Shown here one piece after another: positions 38,161-46,761 of a DNA stretch of 64,000 nt. The stretch's first letter is position 1; the number at the start of each line of letters is the position of its first letter. A model generated the notes under the pieces. That model did not search any database, was not told the DNA's origin, and saw only the letters and a program-made list of their open reading frames with translations. This stretch comes from SAR202 cluster bacterium (GTDB lineage Bacteria > Chloroflexota > Dehalococcoidia > Lucifugimonadales > UBA2985): positions 88,656-152,655 of the forward strand of contig VFHP01000007.1 in NCBI GenBank assembly GCA_009391535.1, given 5' to 3'. The position numbers and the translations under genes were made by a program.

Positions 38161-38964
38161 CTATACTGTTATTTCTAGTTTTGGTGTATTTGAGTCTGAA
38201 TCGTCATAAAACTCAAATCTTGGCAAAGCCCAATAGTCTGGCGGGGCAGTTTTCTGGAAAAACGTTAACACTATGCTATTCCCTGTAGACCATCCGGGCC
38301 TATCCACAATCTCCTGAATTACAGTTTTGATGTCAGGGGATTTTACAAATGAGTCATTACTTGCCGTTCTAATGGCTCCGTCGTCATTCCAAACAACTTC
38401 TGCTGTAGTATAGATACTGTGATTAAGGTGCCATGGGGCTGTTGGGGCAGCTTGGTTGTCAGCATCTAAGGCGGCAACATAAAAGGAATGATTTCCTGTC
38501 CAGCCTGAATAACCCGTTTTGTATAGCGAGAGGTACGCACTTTTAATTGTTGCCCCTTGTGCGGCAGCAATGTTAGTGAATCTAAAATATCCCACATAGT
38601 ACCTGTATTCAATTTCCTCGTCGTCATAGTTTACCCCAAGATAGGAAGTTGTATTACTATTGGTGAAACCGGTGGTATAAGTACTGTTGTTGGTACTGGT
38701 TTTGTAAGACGTAGAGGCCATTCCATCGTCTGCACCAGTGGCTATCGTGTAGGTAGTCGTAGTTTCTGAAGGAGTAAGCCCATTTTCATCACCGCTATAA
38801 AACCTATAAAGCTTCATGCGATCCTCAATGACACCTGAATGATGAATACCATTAAGTGAGACGTTTGAATCTATGATCTCTGACGCTCCGAGCTGATTTG
38901 TAAACGTAACGGCGGAACCGTGTTTAATATCGTTTGATAGGATGATTTTTTTAAAGACTGTCAC
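38161..38964 (-). CDS. DNRLRE-like virion surface protein (267 aa, GTG start)
   Basis: The start is GTG 38964 with AAAGGTGAT before it. Residues 25-60 include SGVIEDRMKLYRFYSGDENG, a segment echoed in the small upstream protein at 38975-39175. From about residue 110 the sequence fits a DNRLRE-type carbohydrate-binding-like beta-sandwich: YYVGYFRFTNIAAAQGATIK, then AYLSLYKTGYSGW, and near residue 220 IKTVIQEIVDRPGWSTGN followed by SIVLTFF. Such domains occur on extracellular proteins and phage surface decorations. I infer a virion decoration or small adhesin. It is unusual to find it next to neck genes. Confidence 0.85.
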   Translation of the reverse strand: MTVFKKIILSNDIKHGSAVTFTNQLGASEIIDSNVSLNGIHHSGVIEDRMKLYRFYSGDENGLTPSETTTTYTIATGADDGMASTSYKTSTNNSTYTTGFTNSNTTSYLGVNYDDEEIEYRYYVGYFRFTNIAAAQGATIKSAYLSLYKTGYSGWTGNHSFYVAALDADNQAAPTAPWHLNHSIYTTAEVVWNDDGAIRTASNDSFVKSPDIKTVIQEIVDRPGWSTGNSIVLTFFQKTAPPDYWALPRFEFYDDSDSNTPKLEITV

Positions 38965-38974
38965 TTAATCACCT

Positions 38975-39175
38975 TTAGCTAGGGCTGTCGCCAGTGTAAT
39001 ATCTGACATCATCAAATCTATCTTTTAGCCTATCTTGCATAGTTCCTGACGGCACAAACTGATTAACTAGAGGCTCACCACTAGCAGCAACCCCAGTCTC
39101 AAAAACGAGAGTTATTAAACCCCCGTTCTTCACTGGGTTGCTATTATTTGCTTTCATTACTATGTGGTCTGGCAT
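38975..39175 (-). CDS. Small virion-associated protein (66 aa)
   Basis: A 66-residue protein, MPDHIVMKANNSNPVKNGGL, with GGAGAG before ATG 39175. Its C-terminal segment SGTMQDRLKDRFDDVRYYTGD resembles SGVIEDRMKLYRFYSGD in the 267-residue protein that follows (shared pattern SG...DR.K....YY/F.GD). It therefore looks like a short paralogue of that protein's N-terminal module, lacking the DNRLRE-like domain. Function unknown. Confidence 0.75.
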   Translation of the reverse strand: MPDHIVMKANNSNPVKNGGLITLVFETGVAASGEPLVNQFVPSGTMQDRLKDRFDDVRYYTGDSPS

Positions 39176-39233
39176 TATATACTCTCCAAAATTATAAAGT
39201 TACATTAATTACAGGTTTAAGGTTACTTATCCT

Positions 39234-39243
39234 ATTATACTAG
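39234..39243 (-). promoter_or_regulatory. Weak promoter candidate (CTAGTATAAT)
   Basis: The minus strand reads CTAGTATAAT across the stop codon of the 1660-residue fibre gene, 59 bases before ATG 39175. It shares TATAAT but not GTG with the three stronger candidates. A second TATAAT lies at 39191-39196, 16 bases before the same start. Either could drive the neck genes. Confidence 0.3.
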
Positions 39244-42200
39244 TCAAGTTTTACAAATTTCCATGCTAATCGTACACCATTAACTACTACAGCTTCGGGG
39301 GAATTATCATAATCTTGGAAGCAAATAGCTAAATAGTATCCAGGCGAGAAATCGTCGGACACACCATACCCGTAAGCAAAAGCACCTGGATACATTGGTA
39401 TGACGCTGTATCTCATTCCTCTATCGTCTGGAAGGACTTGGTTTTGAGGTACCGTTGCGGTGAGTAATACGTAAGGTGAATCGCCTCCGCCGGTAACCCT
39501 TGTAAAAAGCGGAATAACTGGGAATCCATGCTTGTTGATAATTTCAAGCTTCATGCTATAATCATCATTACCAATTGGGTCTTGATAGTCTCGACCTGCG
39601 GTGAGATTACTGACTTCAAACAATGTGTTTGTAGTTGTTACAAACATAGAGGTTCGAGTGTCTCCCACCGTCTGCCCATCGACTCCTGGGTTGTCGCTTG
39701 TGCCCGTAGATGTGCGTTCTGTTCTTTTGCCAAACTGGTCTAAAGAAAAGACTGGGCTATCGCTTTGGGTGGGTTGTATCTCGGTGGTCGAATTTAGGTA
39801 GGCACCCGCCGCGAAGTCCCCACTAGAAATCATCGGCCCGATATGAAGCCTAACGTCGTGTATGTTTGAGTCCTTGTCTTCTTCCCAAGCAATCGGTCCA
39901 GTCTTGACAATGCCCTGAATACCATGTGAAATATCCAGTATGAAGTCTGTTTGACCGTTTCCATAGTTTATTGGGTACGTATCGTCGGCAGACAAACTCA
40001 AGGCTTTGTTACTCAGTATGATCGAGTTTTGATGGCTCGTTCGTTGTCCGGCGTTATGACCGATAAATACTGAGTTAGTAACCCCAGAACTAGCGTAGCC
40101 AGCATCCCTACCAATAAATATTGAGTGTTGGTTATTATAGGCTTCATAGCTCGCGGAGTAACCTATGGATATGTTGTAAGCGTGCGTGGACGTTGGTGCT
40201 GACGTGAGTGAGATTATGTAGGAATCCTGATCAGATAGACTGGCCCCGCCATATAAATCAGCGTGCGTAATCCCATAGTGCCCAGAAGCTCTTGCACTGG
40301 ATAGGTATCCGATTGAAGTATCATAAGATACACCACTAGAAGAATCCCCAGCATAGGCACCGTACCAATTTGATCTAACAGACTCGCGAGCGTCGCCCCC
40401 AGCGTTATACCCAACGACACTCATCTGCATCATGTCATGCGATTGATTTGAAGAAAAACCGCCTATCGCAACTGAATTGCTGATATTACGTGCTTGTTTT
40501 GTAGAGTACCAACCGATACCAACTGAATTAAATATCTTATTAGAGTCATAAATAGCCTCGGCCCCTAAAGCAATATTATTACCACGCCAATTATCCGTAC
40601 CAGTAGTGCCGCTATTGTTAAGATGAGATCCAGCACGATAACCAATAAATATTTCTTGACTGGTTGGATCATTGCTAGAATCTCGATGGGGCGTGTAGTG
40701 GGCACCGGCCTCGTCACCAATTAACACTGAGCTTCTTAAACCTGAAGCCCGCACTCCAACATCATGGCCGATGGCTACCGTGTCTACTGTATCTCCCACT
40801 CTAGGTCTGTTAAAGATTCCAGAGTTATCATTAATAAGTATGTTCCCGCTACCCGACTGAAGTCCTTGTGTTGTAGCGTCTGGGTTGATATCTGTAAGCT
40901 GAAGGAACGACAATAAACCACCATTACCGGAGTCAAGTACGTACTTGTCAAGTTGTATCTTTATTCCGCTTGTAGCACTCTTAGAGGTTACAGCTTTTAT
41001 GGCTGTCGTGTTAGCGACCACTTGGCCACTAACTGCGATACCGCTTGCTCTCCAGTCAATATGATCTTCCCATATGTAATTGCCGCTACTTTGTGTGGTT
41101 TCATAGAGAACACCGGATAGTGTGCTTGGATCTAAAGTAAACAAGGAGCCATTGCCAGCTTCCTGACTAAACCCGAAGTCAACACCTTTTATACCCTTAA
41201 ATGCTAAACCGCTACCATTAAGTAATAACTGTCTAGATTTGTTGCGTCCGTTGGTTTTATTGTCGCCACTAGCAATCAGGTTTCCAGTAAAGACCGAATT
41301 GGCATCCCATCCTATAGTATAAATACCGGTAGTGTCTCCACCACCGGTCAGATTAGTGAAATCAATCTTAATACCGCTAACACCCGATAGAGCTATAGAA
41401 CTGTTGTCTGCTACATCGTGTCGCTGGTTATTTTTATTGCCGTTTCCAGAAGCGGTCATAAAGAAATTATAACTACCTGCACTCAATGCATCTATTTGAT
41501 TCTGTAAAACTCCGGATAATCCACTAGCTGATATTCTTAAGAATCTATCAGTGTTTTGTTGTACTTCAACGCCGCTAACACCACTGATGGTAACTAACTG
41601 GCCGTCATTAATTGCGACGGCTTTTGGTGAAGCCGCACTCGTGGTATAGGGGGAAACTTTAAATGTTGTTCCGCCAGCTGTATCAACAGTTTTACCGTTC
41701 CAAACTAATGTTCCACCGTTGTTCCATAGTGTGTAGCCGCCAACACCAGAACTCCTAGTCGGATCTCTATCGCCTAAATGTAAACCACCGCTTGGCGACA
41801 TCCAGCCACTAGTCATAACGTTTCCGCTATTTGTGATCTGGAAGAACGTAGTCGCATCGCCGCTTTGTAAGGCAAAATAAGGTGCTTTAGAGCCAGAACC
41901 TTGCTGACGAATAATCATGGCGTGGTCGTTTGCACCACTCGTTTGTACAAATAGTGTCGCCGGAGGGGTTGCATTGGTCATATGGCCAACACCCACAGAA
42001 CCAGCATTAATGTCTCCGACTATTGTGTTACCTATGTTGATTTTGCCAACAGAAGAGCTAGTAAGTATACTAGTATTACCGCCCGAAGCTATAATCTCTA
42101 TATTTTCATGACCAGAAACAGCAATACCTGCATTGTGGCCAACATAAATATTGAAGGTACCACTGGCGGTTTGACCGGCAGACGTACCTAAAAATGTGCT

Positions 42201-44222
42201 GTCTTTTACTCGTACCGCTTGGTATCCAGCTTGGTAACCAATGGCGGTAACTTCTTCTAGTCCACCGCTAGATCTAACCAGTGTCTCTCTACCGATGGAA
42301 ATTACGTTATCTACTCCGCTAGCGTCTTCAAGATTGTCTGTACCAATAGAAACTATATCGTTGCCCTCGTCAACGCCCCTAGTGGCTCTAAATCCAGCAG
42401 ACACAGTTCTAACAATTCCGCTTGCATCATACATAGACTTATAGCCCAAAGACACAATGCCAGAAGATTGTGCGGCAGAGGTCATAGAAGATTGACCAAG
42501 AGCCAAGCTGTTTTCAATCTTACTCGAACCACTAGCAGCACCGTACCCGATTACTACCGAAGTGTCCCAGCTCTTCGCTTCTAAAAGAGCGGTTTCACCG
42601 ATAGCAACCGTTTGGTCAATTTTAGATGAAACATCTCCAGCACGAACGCCTATAAAGACAGTCTGGATACCCGAAACAGAATTTATTGCTGCACCACTAC
42701 CTATAGCTACACTCTGATCGAATGTTTTAGACGAGTGGCCAGCTCGATGACCAATCGCAACACTGCTAGATATACCGCTAGAGTTTTGGAAGGCGGATAA
42801 GCCTACAGCTACATAGTTTGAAACTGTTGAGCCGACAGCGGATGACTTATAATTATCGTCATTGGGGGTAGTGTTTCTACCAATATGAATACTGTCATTA
42901 GGAAAGGTAATTCGGCTAAAGTAACCAGAGCTGGCAGCTACTGTACCGCTAACGTCAAGCGTGTAAGCCGGATCAATAATGCCAACATTGCCCCCGCCTA
43001 GACCAAGTCTATCGTTTGTTGGGTCATAAATAATTCCACTTGAATAACTTATTTTACCGCTGGCTTGATATAAGGCAACCTGTCCAAGCTGGAATGTGAA
43101 TGGATCGCTGGAAACAATTCCTGGGTTATACTGTTGAACATACCTGTTATCTAAGCCGTCGTCACCAGCCAATGGGAAGTCAGCAGCTGTTAAAGCCCTG
43201 AAAGTAGGAACAGCGTCGTCACAACCACAGTCACTCGCTGGCCCAGCAAACACTAGGGTTGGGGCTTGGTTTTCAAATCCAATAAACTGATCTACTAGCC
43301 CACTAACTTTAATAACACCATTAGCGGTACTAGCCACCTGATTTCGTAAAAACGGTTCTAGCTGTCTACCACCAGAGCGGCTACCGGGAATACCGGAAAA
43401 TAAAACACCAGAACCACCATCCATAAAGCCAGAAGCTCTAACCTGTGAAAAGCTTTTTAATCCACCAATATCTATAGCAAATTCTGGGTTATGCTTATCT
43501 ATACCAAGAAAACTTTCGCTGTCGCTCCAAACTAAGTTAGAGGAATAGCTAAGGATTTGGTTATTTTGCCAGAATGCTAAACCACTTTGTTTTGGTTCAG
43601 CTGTATCTGAATCAATTCCATAAGCATTGTAAACAGCTCTAGCACCAGGATAGGTTACAAATACCTCCTTTGTGCCAACGTTAAAGTCTACCGGTCGAGA
43701 TGCAGACGTGTAATCTGAGCCGCTAGTTGCCGCAGTAGTTTTAGCAGCACTAGTTGTTAGGCCGTGAGCCATATGGTCAGAGGGCATATAAAAAGTTACA
43801 CCCGGAACCCCAGAGAATACGTGTTCATGAGCATTAGAATACGGCCCCTTTGAGGCACCAGTAATTCCAACGCCACTGATTGCCGCAGACTTCGTTAGCC
43901 AAAGCGGATAAAAATATCCTTCTTGACCAGCGTGTGATCCAGCACCACTACCATATATAAAGTAAGGCCCAGAGTTTATGTCTGAGCTTCGCATGGGCTG
44001 TCTAGTTATTGATCGGCCAGTAGAACCATCCGGTGTATAAACACCAGATCCAACTTCATACTTGACGTTATCTGTAATCGCATAGAATACAACGTCGCCG
44101 GATGCATAGAAATCTCCAAACGAACTAAATCCATCGACAGCACCGTCTAAACTGATGCTCCCTCGCCCTTCAACGCGAGAAAGCTCTTTTACTCTGTCTG
44201 CTAAGAAAAAATTATTGGACAT
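39240..44222 (-). CDS. Large tail fibre with YadA-head-like beta-roll repeats (1660 aa)
   Basis: A 1660-residue fibre. Residues 1-110 form an ADRVKE-type fibre head (ADRVKELSRVEGRGSISLDG, then YAITDNVKYEVGSGVYTPDG), shared with the fibre at 52156-53850. Residues about 445-715 and 1147-1404 are two blocks of 20-25-residue repeats of the form (V/I)(A/F)IG..AG (SVAIGSGAAI, TVFIGVRAGD, IFIGYRAGSH, SVFIGHNAGQ), resembling the left-handed beta-roll of YadA-type adhesin heads. Between them is a region with repeated SGVSGV/SGVSGI segments. The C-terminus (MRYSVIPMYPGAFAYGYG) looks like a globular tip. Ser-Gly pairs are very frequent. No chaperone-peptidase (S74) domain seen. AAGGATG upstream of ATG 44222 supports the start. 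I infer a trimeric receptor-binding fibre. Confidence 0.88.
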   Translation of the reverse strand: MSNNFFLADRVKELSRVEGRGSISLDGAVDGFSSFGDFYASGDVVFYAITDNVKYEVGSGVYTPDGSTGRSITRQPMRSSDINSGPYFIYGSGAGSHAGQEGYFYPLWLTKSAAISGVGITGASKGPYSNAHEHVFSGVPGVTFYMPSDHMAHGLTTSAAKTTAATSGSDYTSASRPVDFNVGTKEVFVTYPGARAVYNAYGIDSDTAEPKQSGLAFWQNNQILSYSSNLVWSDSESFLGIDKHNPEFAIDIGGLKSFSQVRASGFMDGGSGVLFSGIPGSRSGGRQLEPFLRNQVASTANGVIKVSGLVDQFIGFENQAPTLVFAGPASDCGCDDAVPTFRALTAADFPLAGDDGLDNRYVQQYNPGIVSSDPFTFQLGQVALYQASGKISYSSGIIYDPTNDRLGLGGGNVGIIDPAYTLDVSGTVAASSGYFSRITFPNDSIHIGRNTTPNDDNYKSSAVGSTVSNYVAVGLSAFQNSSGISSSVAIGHRAGHSSKTFDQSVAIGSGAAINSVSGIQTVFIGVRAGDVSSKIDQTVAIGETALLEAKSWDTSVVIGYGAASGSSKIENSLALGQSSMTSAAQSSGIVSLGYKSMYDASGIVRTVSAGFRATRGVDEGNDIVSIGTDNLEDASGVDNVISIGRETLVRSSGGLEEVTAIGYQAGYQAVRVKDSTFLGTSAGQTASGTFNIYVGHNAGIAVSGHENIEIIASGGNTSILTSSSVGKINIGNTIVGDINAGSVGVGHMTNATPPATLFVQTSGANDHAMIIRQQGSGSKAPYFALQSGDATTFFQITNSGNVMTSGWMSPSGGLHLGDRDPTRSSGVGGYTLWNNGGTLVWNGKTVDTAGGTTFKVSPYTTSAASPKAVAINDGQLVTISGVSGVEVQQNTDRFLRISASGLSGVLQNQIDALSAGSYNFFMTASGNGNKNNQRHDVADNSSIALSGVSGIKIDFTNLTGGGDTTGIYTIGWDANSVFTGNLIASGDNKTNGRNKSRQLLLNGSGLAFKGIKGVDFGFSQEAGNGSLFTLDPSTLSGVLYETTQSSGNYIWEDHIDWRASGIAVSGQVVANTTAIKAVTSKSATSGIKIQLDKYVLDSGNGGLLSFLQLTDINPDATTQGLQSGSGNILINDNSGIFNRPRVGDTVDTVAIGHDVGVRASGLRSSVLIGDEAGAHYTPHRDSSNDPTSQEIFIGYRAGSHLNNSGTTGTDNWRGNNIALGAEAIYDSNKIFNSVGIGWYSTKQARNISNSVAIGGFSSNQSHDMMQMSVVGYNAGGDARESVRSNWYGAYAGDSSSGVSYDTSIGYLSSARASGHYGITHADLYGGASLSDQDSYIISLTSAPTSTHAYNISIGYSASYEAYNNQHSIFIGRDAGYASSGVTNSVFIGHNAGQRTSHQNSIILSNKALSLSADDTYPINYGNGQTDFILDISHGIQGIVKTGPIAWEEDKDSNIHDVRLHIGPMISSGDFAAGAYLNSTTEIQPTQSDSPVFSLDQFGKRTERTSTGTSDNPGVDGQTVGDTRTSMFVTTTNTLFEVSNLTAGRDYQDPIGNDDYSMKLEIINKHGFPVIPLFTRVTGGGDSPYVLLTATVPQNQVLPDDRGMRYSVIPMYPGAFAYGYGVSDDFSPGYYLAICFQDYDNSPEAVVVNGVRLAWKFVKLD
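40010..40785 (-). repeat. Second YadA-like repeat block in the 1660-residue fibre
   Basis: Residues about 1147-1404 hold around ten degenerate units centred on IG..AG or IG.. followed by a small-residue turn: VAIGHDVG, VLIGDEAG, IFIGYRAG, IALGAEA, VGIGWYS, VAIGGFS, ISIGYSA, IFIGRDAG, VFIGHNAG. Unit length varies from about 20 to 35 residues. Confidence 0.75.
42080..42895 (-). repeat. First YadA-like repeat block in the 1660-residue fibre
   Basis: Residues about 445-715 hold around twelve units: VAVGLSA, VAIGHRAG, VAIGSGA, VFIGVRAG, VAIGETA, VVIGYGA, LALGQSS, VSLGYKS, VSAGFRA, VSIGTDN, ISIGRET, TAIGYQAG, TFLGTSAG, IYVGHNAG. Spacing is about 20-25 residues, typical of a left-handed parallel beta-roll with one turn per unit. 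Confidence 0.8.
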
Positions 44223-44264
44223 TAATCACGCATCCTTTTAAACTGAAGTTGACTGTATTAATTA

Positions 44265-45314
44265 CTAAGCCCTACTAATTGTTGGGTGAGTTCCAGAAGT
44301 TTCTGACGGGCTATACCCAAAGAATACAAGGTCTAGTCGATCAGAGTCCTGATAGGAGCCGTCATCGTCTATAATGTAGACCCTACACTCTCTTAGGCCG
44401 TTTCTAACTCCAGATCTACCAGCTATACCAACCGTGTTTACCTCGAAGTTCGCCGGATTATTCGCAGTTCCACCAAGGCCATAGTCTTTTGGTGTGGATG
44501 TATTTCTAGCACTAGCCGTACCTATCGCAACATAGGAGTTGTCGTGGAAGGTGCCAGAAGTAAAGGTAACGGCAAGCTGCCCCTCAGCAATACGATGCAC
44601 ACCACTGATGTTGTGATAAGCAAATAATTGAGGTCTGTCATCTTGACCATTATGGATTCCGCTAGTAGCTAAAGATAACCAAGCTTTCGCCATTCCTTTT
44701 CCATTTGGAATGATCGACTTATCCATGAACTCAAAACCGCCTTGATTGGAAAATCCGGCCTCAGTTCTTCTAGCTGATGGTGAATAACCAGAAACTAAGA
44801 TGGTTTGCTGGGTGGCATCAGAGGTGTGATCTGGTCTAAATTTAAGACCTGTATAGTTTTGGCCAGAAGCATTTATCCATACCCCATTGGTCTTCATGTT
44901 ACCCTCAAGAGGTCGAAGCCCGTCCAACTTATAGTACTGTAGGTGATCGTCTTCATCTAAGTTTAGAAGTTGACTATGATCTATACTCCTACTACCTAGG
45001 AAAGGTCGCACCTGACGTTTGGCATCGTTTTCTGGAGCGTTTGGAAAAAATATTCCAGATTCAACCTGAATGTCACCACTAGTTGCGGTAGGTAGATCGG
45101 CTGTAGGTGCAGATAACTTACTGACCCTAAGAGTATTGTAAAAGACAAAATTTGTCTCGTTTGCGTCACCACTGGCGACAATTCTTCTAATGGAGTACGC
45201 CGTGTCCTCCATGTTGTGTCTGACATCTTCTGCTGAAATTAGACCAGCGTTGTTGTCAGCTAGGTCGGCTGAAATACTAGCTATCAACTCACCTGAATTT
45301 AATTGGTTAGGCAT
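44265..45314 (-). CDS. Tail fibre/adaptor protein (349 aa)
   Basis: A 349-residue protein, MPNQLNSGELIASISADLAD, with AGGAGA before ATG 45314. Residues 15-45 (DNNAGLISAEDVRHNMEDT) match a helical module also at the start of the 910-residue adhesin (DNSRQLISPEDLRTSLVDL). Residues about 110-140 carry the common fibre motif DHSQLLNLDEDDHLQYYKLD. The C-terminal 150 residues are beta-rich with VAIGTASARNT and YIIDDDGSYQDSDRLDLVFF. The gene is immediately upstream of the 1660-residue fibre, so this may be the proximal part or adaptor that ties that fibre to the particle. That pairing is inference. Confidence 0.85.
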   Translation of the reverse strand: MPNQLNSGELIASISADLADNNAGLISAEDVRHNMEDTAYSIRRIVASGDANETNFVFYNTLRVSKLSAPTADLPTATSGDIQVESGIFFPNAPENDAKRQVRPFLGSRSIDHSQLLNLDEDDHLQYYKLDGLRPLEGNMKTNGVWINASGQNYTGLKFRPDHTSDATQQTILVSGYSPSARRTEAGFSNQGGFEFMDKSIIPNGKGMAKAWLSLATSGIHNGQDDRPQLFAYHNISGVHRIAEGQLAVTFTSGTFHDNSYVAIGTASARNTSTPKDYGLGGTANNPANFEVNTVGIAGRSGVRNGLRECRVYIIDDDGSYQDSDRLDLVFFGYSPSETSGTHPTISRA

Positions 45315-45327
45315 TTAAAGTTCTCCT

Positions 45328-45846
45328 TTAATAATCAAAGTATCCACCAGCCCTATGGCCCATATGCCCCCTAGTGACATTGTCTGAGGCGGGGCTATAA
45401 GGACCAAGAATTGACTGTCCAGCAACGCTGTTTCCAGCCCTGTATTCTAACGATAAGTGTTCGTATTTTTCACATAAATCTTTGTATAAAACAGCGAGTG
45501 TTTGTGTAACTCCCCGAAGGTCGATGGCTGATGGGCCATCCTTAATGGAGATAGCGTTTCCAGACTCACTTCTTATTTCACTACCTATAATTATACACGC
45601 AGCACGCAAACAAATCAATGTTATAAAGGCGTCATCTTTACTATCTGCCTCTGTGGGATCTGGCGATAGCTCGCAGCTTTCTACATTGACTGTGTAGGTA
45701 TTAGTGAAATCTATATTCATCTGACATAATTGGGCGGCAACCAACAAAGTGGTTTCTATTCTATGATCTGAAAATTTATAGCTATCGGGATCTACATCGT
45801 TTATCAGATGTCTAACTATGAGACCCATTTGACCTTGCCAAGACAT
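45328..45846 (-). CDS. Head-tail connector-like protein (172 aa)
   Basis: A 172-residue protein, MSWQGQMGLIVRHLINDVDP, with AAGG 8 bases before ATG 45846. The N-terminal pattern (IVRHLINDVDPDSYKFSDHR followed by IETTLLVAAQLCQ) resembles small helical phage head-tail connector proteins, in which a short helix, an 'F/Y.D' turn and a hydrophobic helix recur. A second helical part (DAFITLICLRAACIIIGSEI) and a Gly/Ser-rich C-terminus (YSPASDNVTRGHMGHRAGGY) follow. It would form part of the ring under the portal. The call is moderately weak, and it is odd that fibre genes separate it from the neck genes at 38151-36051. Confidence 0.75.
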   Translation of the reverse strand: MSWQGQMGLIVRHLINDVDPDSYKFSDHRIETTLLVAAQLCQMNIDFTNTYTVNVESCELSPDPTEADSKDDAFITLICLRAACIIIGSEIRSESGNAISIKDGPSAIDLRGVTQTLAVLYKDLCEKYEHLSLEYRAGNSVAGQSILGPYSPASDNVTRGHMGHRAGGYFDY

Positions 45847-45856
45847 AATAATTACC

Positions 45857-46162
45857 TTATAAATTACAATGAACTTTAAAAGTGGAAATACTAGTATAAA
45901 AAGTTCCGGTAGATATCACCACCTTGCCCTGTATCTTGTAGGTGCCAGCCTTATCTAGGTCTCCAAGTACGGTTAAATAGTACATTTTTCCGTCTTCACC
46001 GCTTGTGTTTAAAGTGGCAGATTTTTCTAAAACGTCACCATCTGGCTGCTTTAGGAAAATTGTCAAGGACGATGCTGCGGATATGTCAACAGCAGAACCG
46101 TCATCCGTCACAGTTACCAGTAACTTTGTTCCAACGTCATTTTGATGAATTTGGCTAGCCAT
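45857..46162 (-). CDS. Small Ig-like (BppU_N-like) virion protein (101 aa)
   Basis: A 101-residue all-beta protein, MASQIHQNDVGTKLLVTVTD, with AAGG before ATG 46162. The order of strands (TKLLVTVTDDGSAVDISAAS, LTIFLKQPDGDVLEKSAT, GTYKIQGKVVISTGTFYTS) matches the N-terminal beta-sandwich found in some baseplate upper proteins (BppU_N type), where a strand pair, a 'DI/L' turn and a 'PDG' turn are typical. It is a single domain, so it may decorate the particle or link another fibre. It sits in a group of four small genes between the enzyme cassette and the fibres. Confidence 0.8.
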   Translation of the reverse strand: MASQIHQNDVGTKLLVTVTDDGSAVDISAASSLTIFLKQPDGDVLEKSATLNTSGEDGKMYYLTVLGDLDKAGTYKIQGKVVISTGTFYTSISTFKVHCNL

Positions 46163-46171
46163 CTTTATACC

Positions 46172-46417
46172 TTAAATTAACGTTTTTTCTTTTGAACTGT
46201 CTATAGTAAGCGTGAAGTTATCTACCTGATCAATAGTTCCAGTAACCGTAAGTGTTGTATCTATTTTTCCTGTAGGTTCTAAAACTTGATCTATTGTACT
46301 AATCACTGCCAACTCTGTATCAATAGCGGAAGTAAAATTAAACTCTTCGCCATTAAATAGCGGCACAGTCAGTGAGGATATTGGTAATTCAGACCAAGTT
46401 GAGCCGCCAAATAACAT
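46172..46417 (-). CDS. Small beta-rich protein (81 aa), unknown
   Basis: An 81-residue protein, MLFGGSTWSELPISSLTVPL. It has a short internal repeat: AVISTIDQVLEPTGKIDTTL followed by TVTGTIDQVDNFTLTID, sharing T(I)DQV. It is Thr/Ile/Asp-rich and probably all beta. The ribosome-binding site is weak (AGGG about 11 bases before ATG 46417), and the sequence GGGTATAAT lies 4 bases upstream. It occupies its own space between two other small genes in the same direction. Function unknown. Confidence 0.65.
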   Translation of the reverse strand: MLFGGSTWSELPISSLTVPLFNGEEFNFTSAIDTELAVISTIDQVLEPTGKIDTTLTVTGTIDQVDNFTLTIDSSKEKTLI

Positions 46418-46450
46418 TATATTATACCCTAAATTACTGAAAAAATCAAA

Positions 46451-46750
46451 CTACGGTTGCGGATCAGTTATGTCCACATCTACTGAGGTGTTCTCTACCG
46501 CCTGCTGTTTTGCTAAGTTTATTTCGTATGCAGCCACATGATCAGACAAAAATTGTCTCACCATCCTATGCACAAAACTTCCTTGAGTTTCTGGATTATC
46601 AATTTGCCTTGGGTTTGAAGCTTCATGTTCTGGTAGGTTGGGGTCAAAATCGGGGTTATCGACTTTTTCTGGTCGATTGTAATTTCCGCAAACAGCATCA
46701 AAGACACGTTGGACATCTTCGTCAGCGATTGCGAGTTCAAAAATTGCCAT
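46451..46750 (-). CDS. Small conserved-looking phage protein (99 aa)
   Basis: A 99-residue protein, MAIFELAIADEDVQRVFDAV, with AAAGGAGAA before ATG 46750. Residues 1-25 look like a short strand and a helix; the middle is Pro/Asn/Asp-rich (EKVDNPDFDPNLPEHEASNP), followed by a helix (SFVHRMVRQFLSDHVAAYEI). The pattern (strand-helix, Asn-Pro linker, helix) is seen in small proteins near phage connector genes, but I know of no assigned role. It follows the sulfotransferase-like gene by 11 bases. Confidence 0.78.
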   Translation of the reverse strand: MAIFELAIADEDVQRVFDAVCGNYNRPEKVDNPDFDPNLPEHEASNPRQIDNPETQGSFVHRMVRQFLSDHVAAYEINLAKQQAVENTSVDVDITDPQP

Positions 46751-46761
46751 TTTATTCTCCT

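Noticed and set aside
39240..44222. Bacterial trimeric autotransporter adhesin gene in a host fragment
   Set aside because: No signal peptide or outer-membrane anchor domain is present, and all neighbours are phage structural genes.
46421..46430. GGGTATAAT before the 81-residue gene as a fourth promoter
   Set aside because: TATAAT lies only 4 bases before the ATG, so transcription would begin at or after the start codon; it also lacks the GTG part of the motif.
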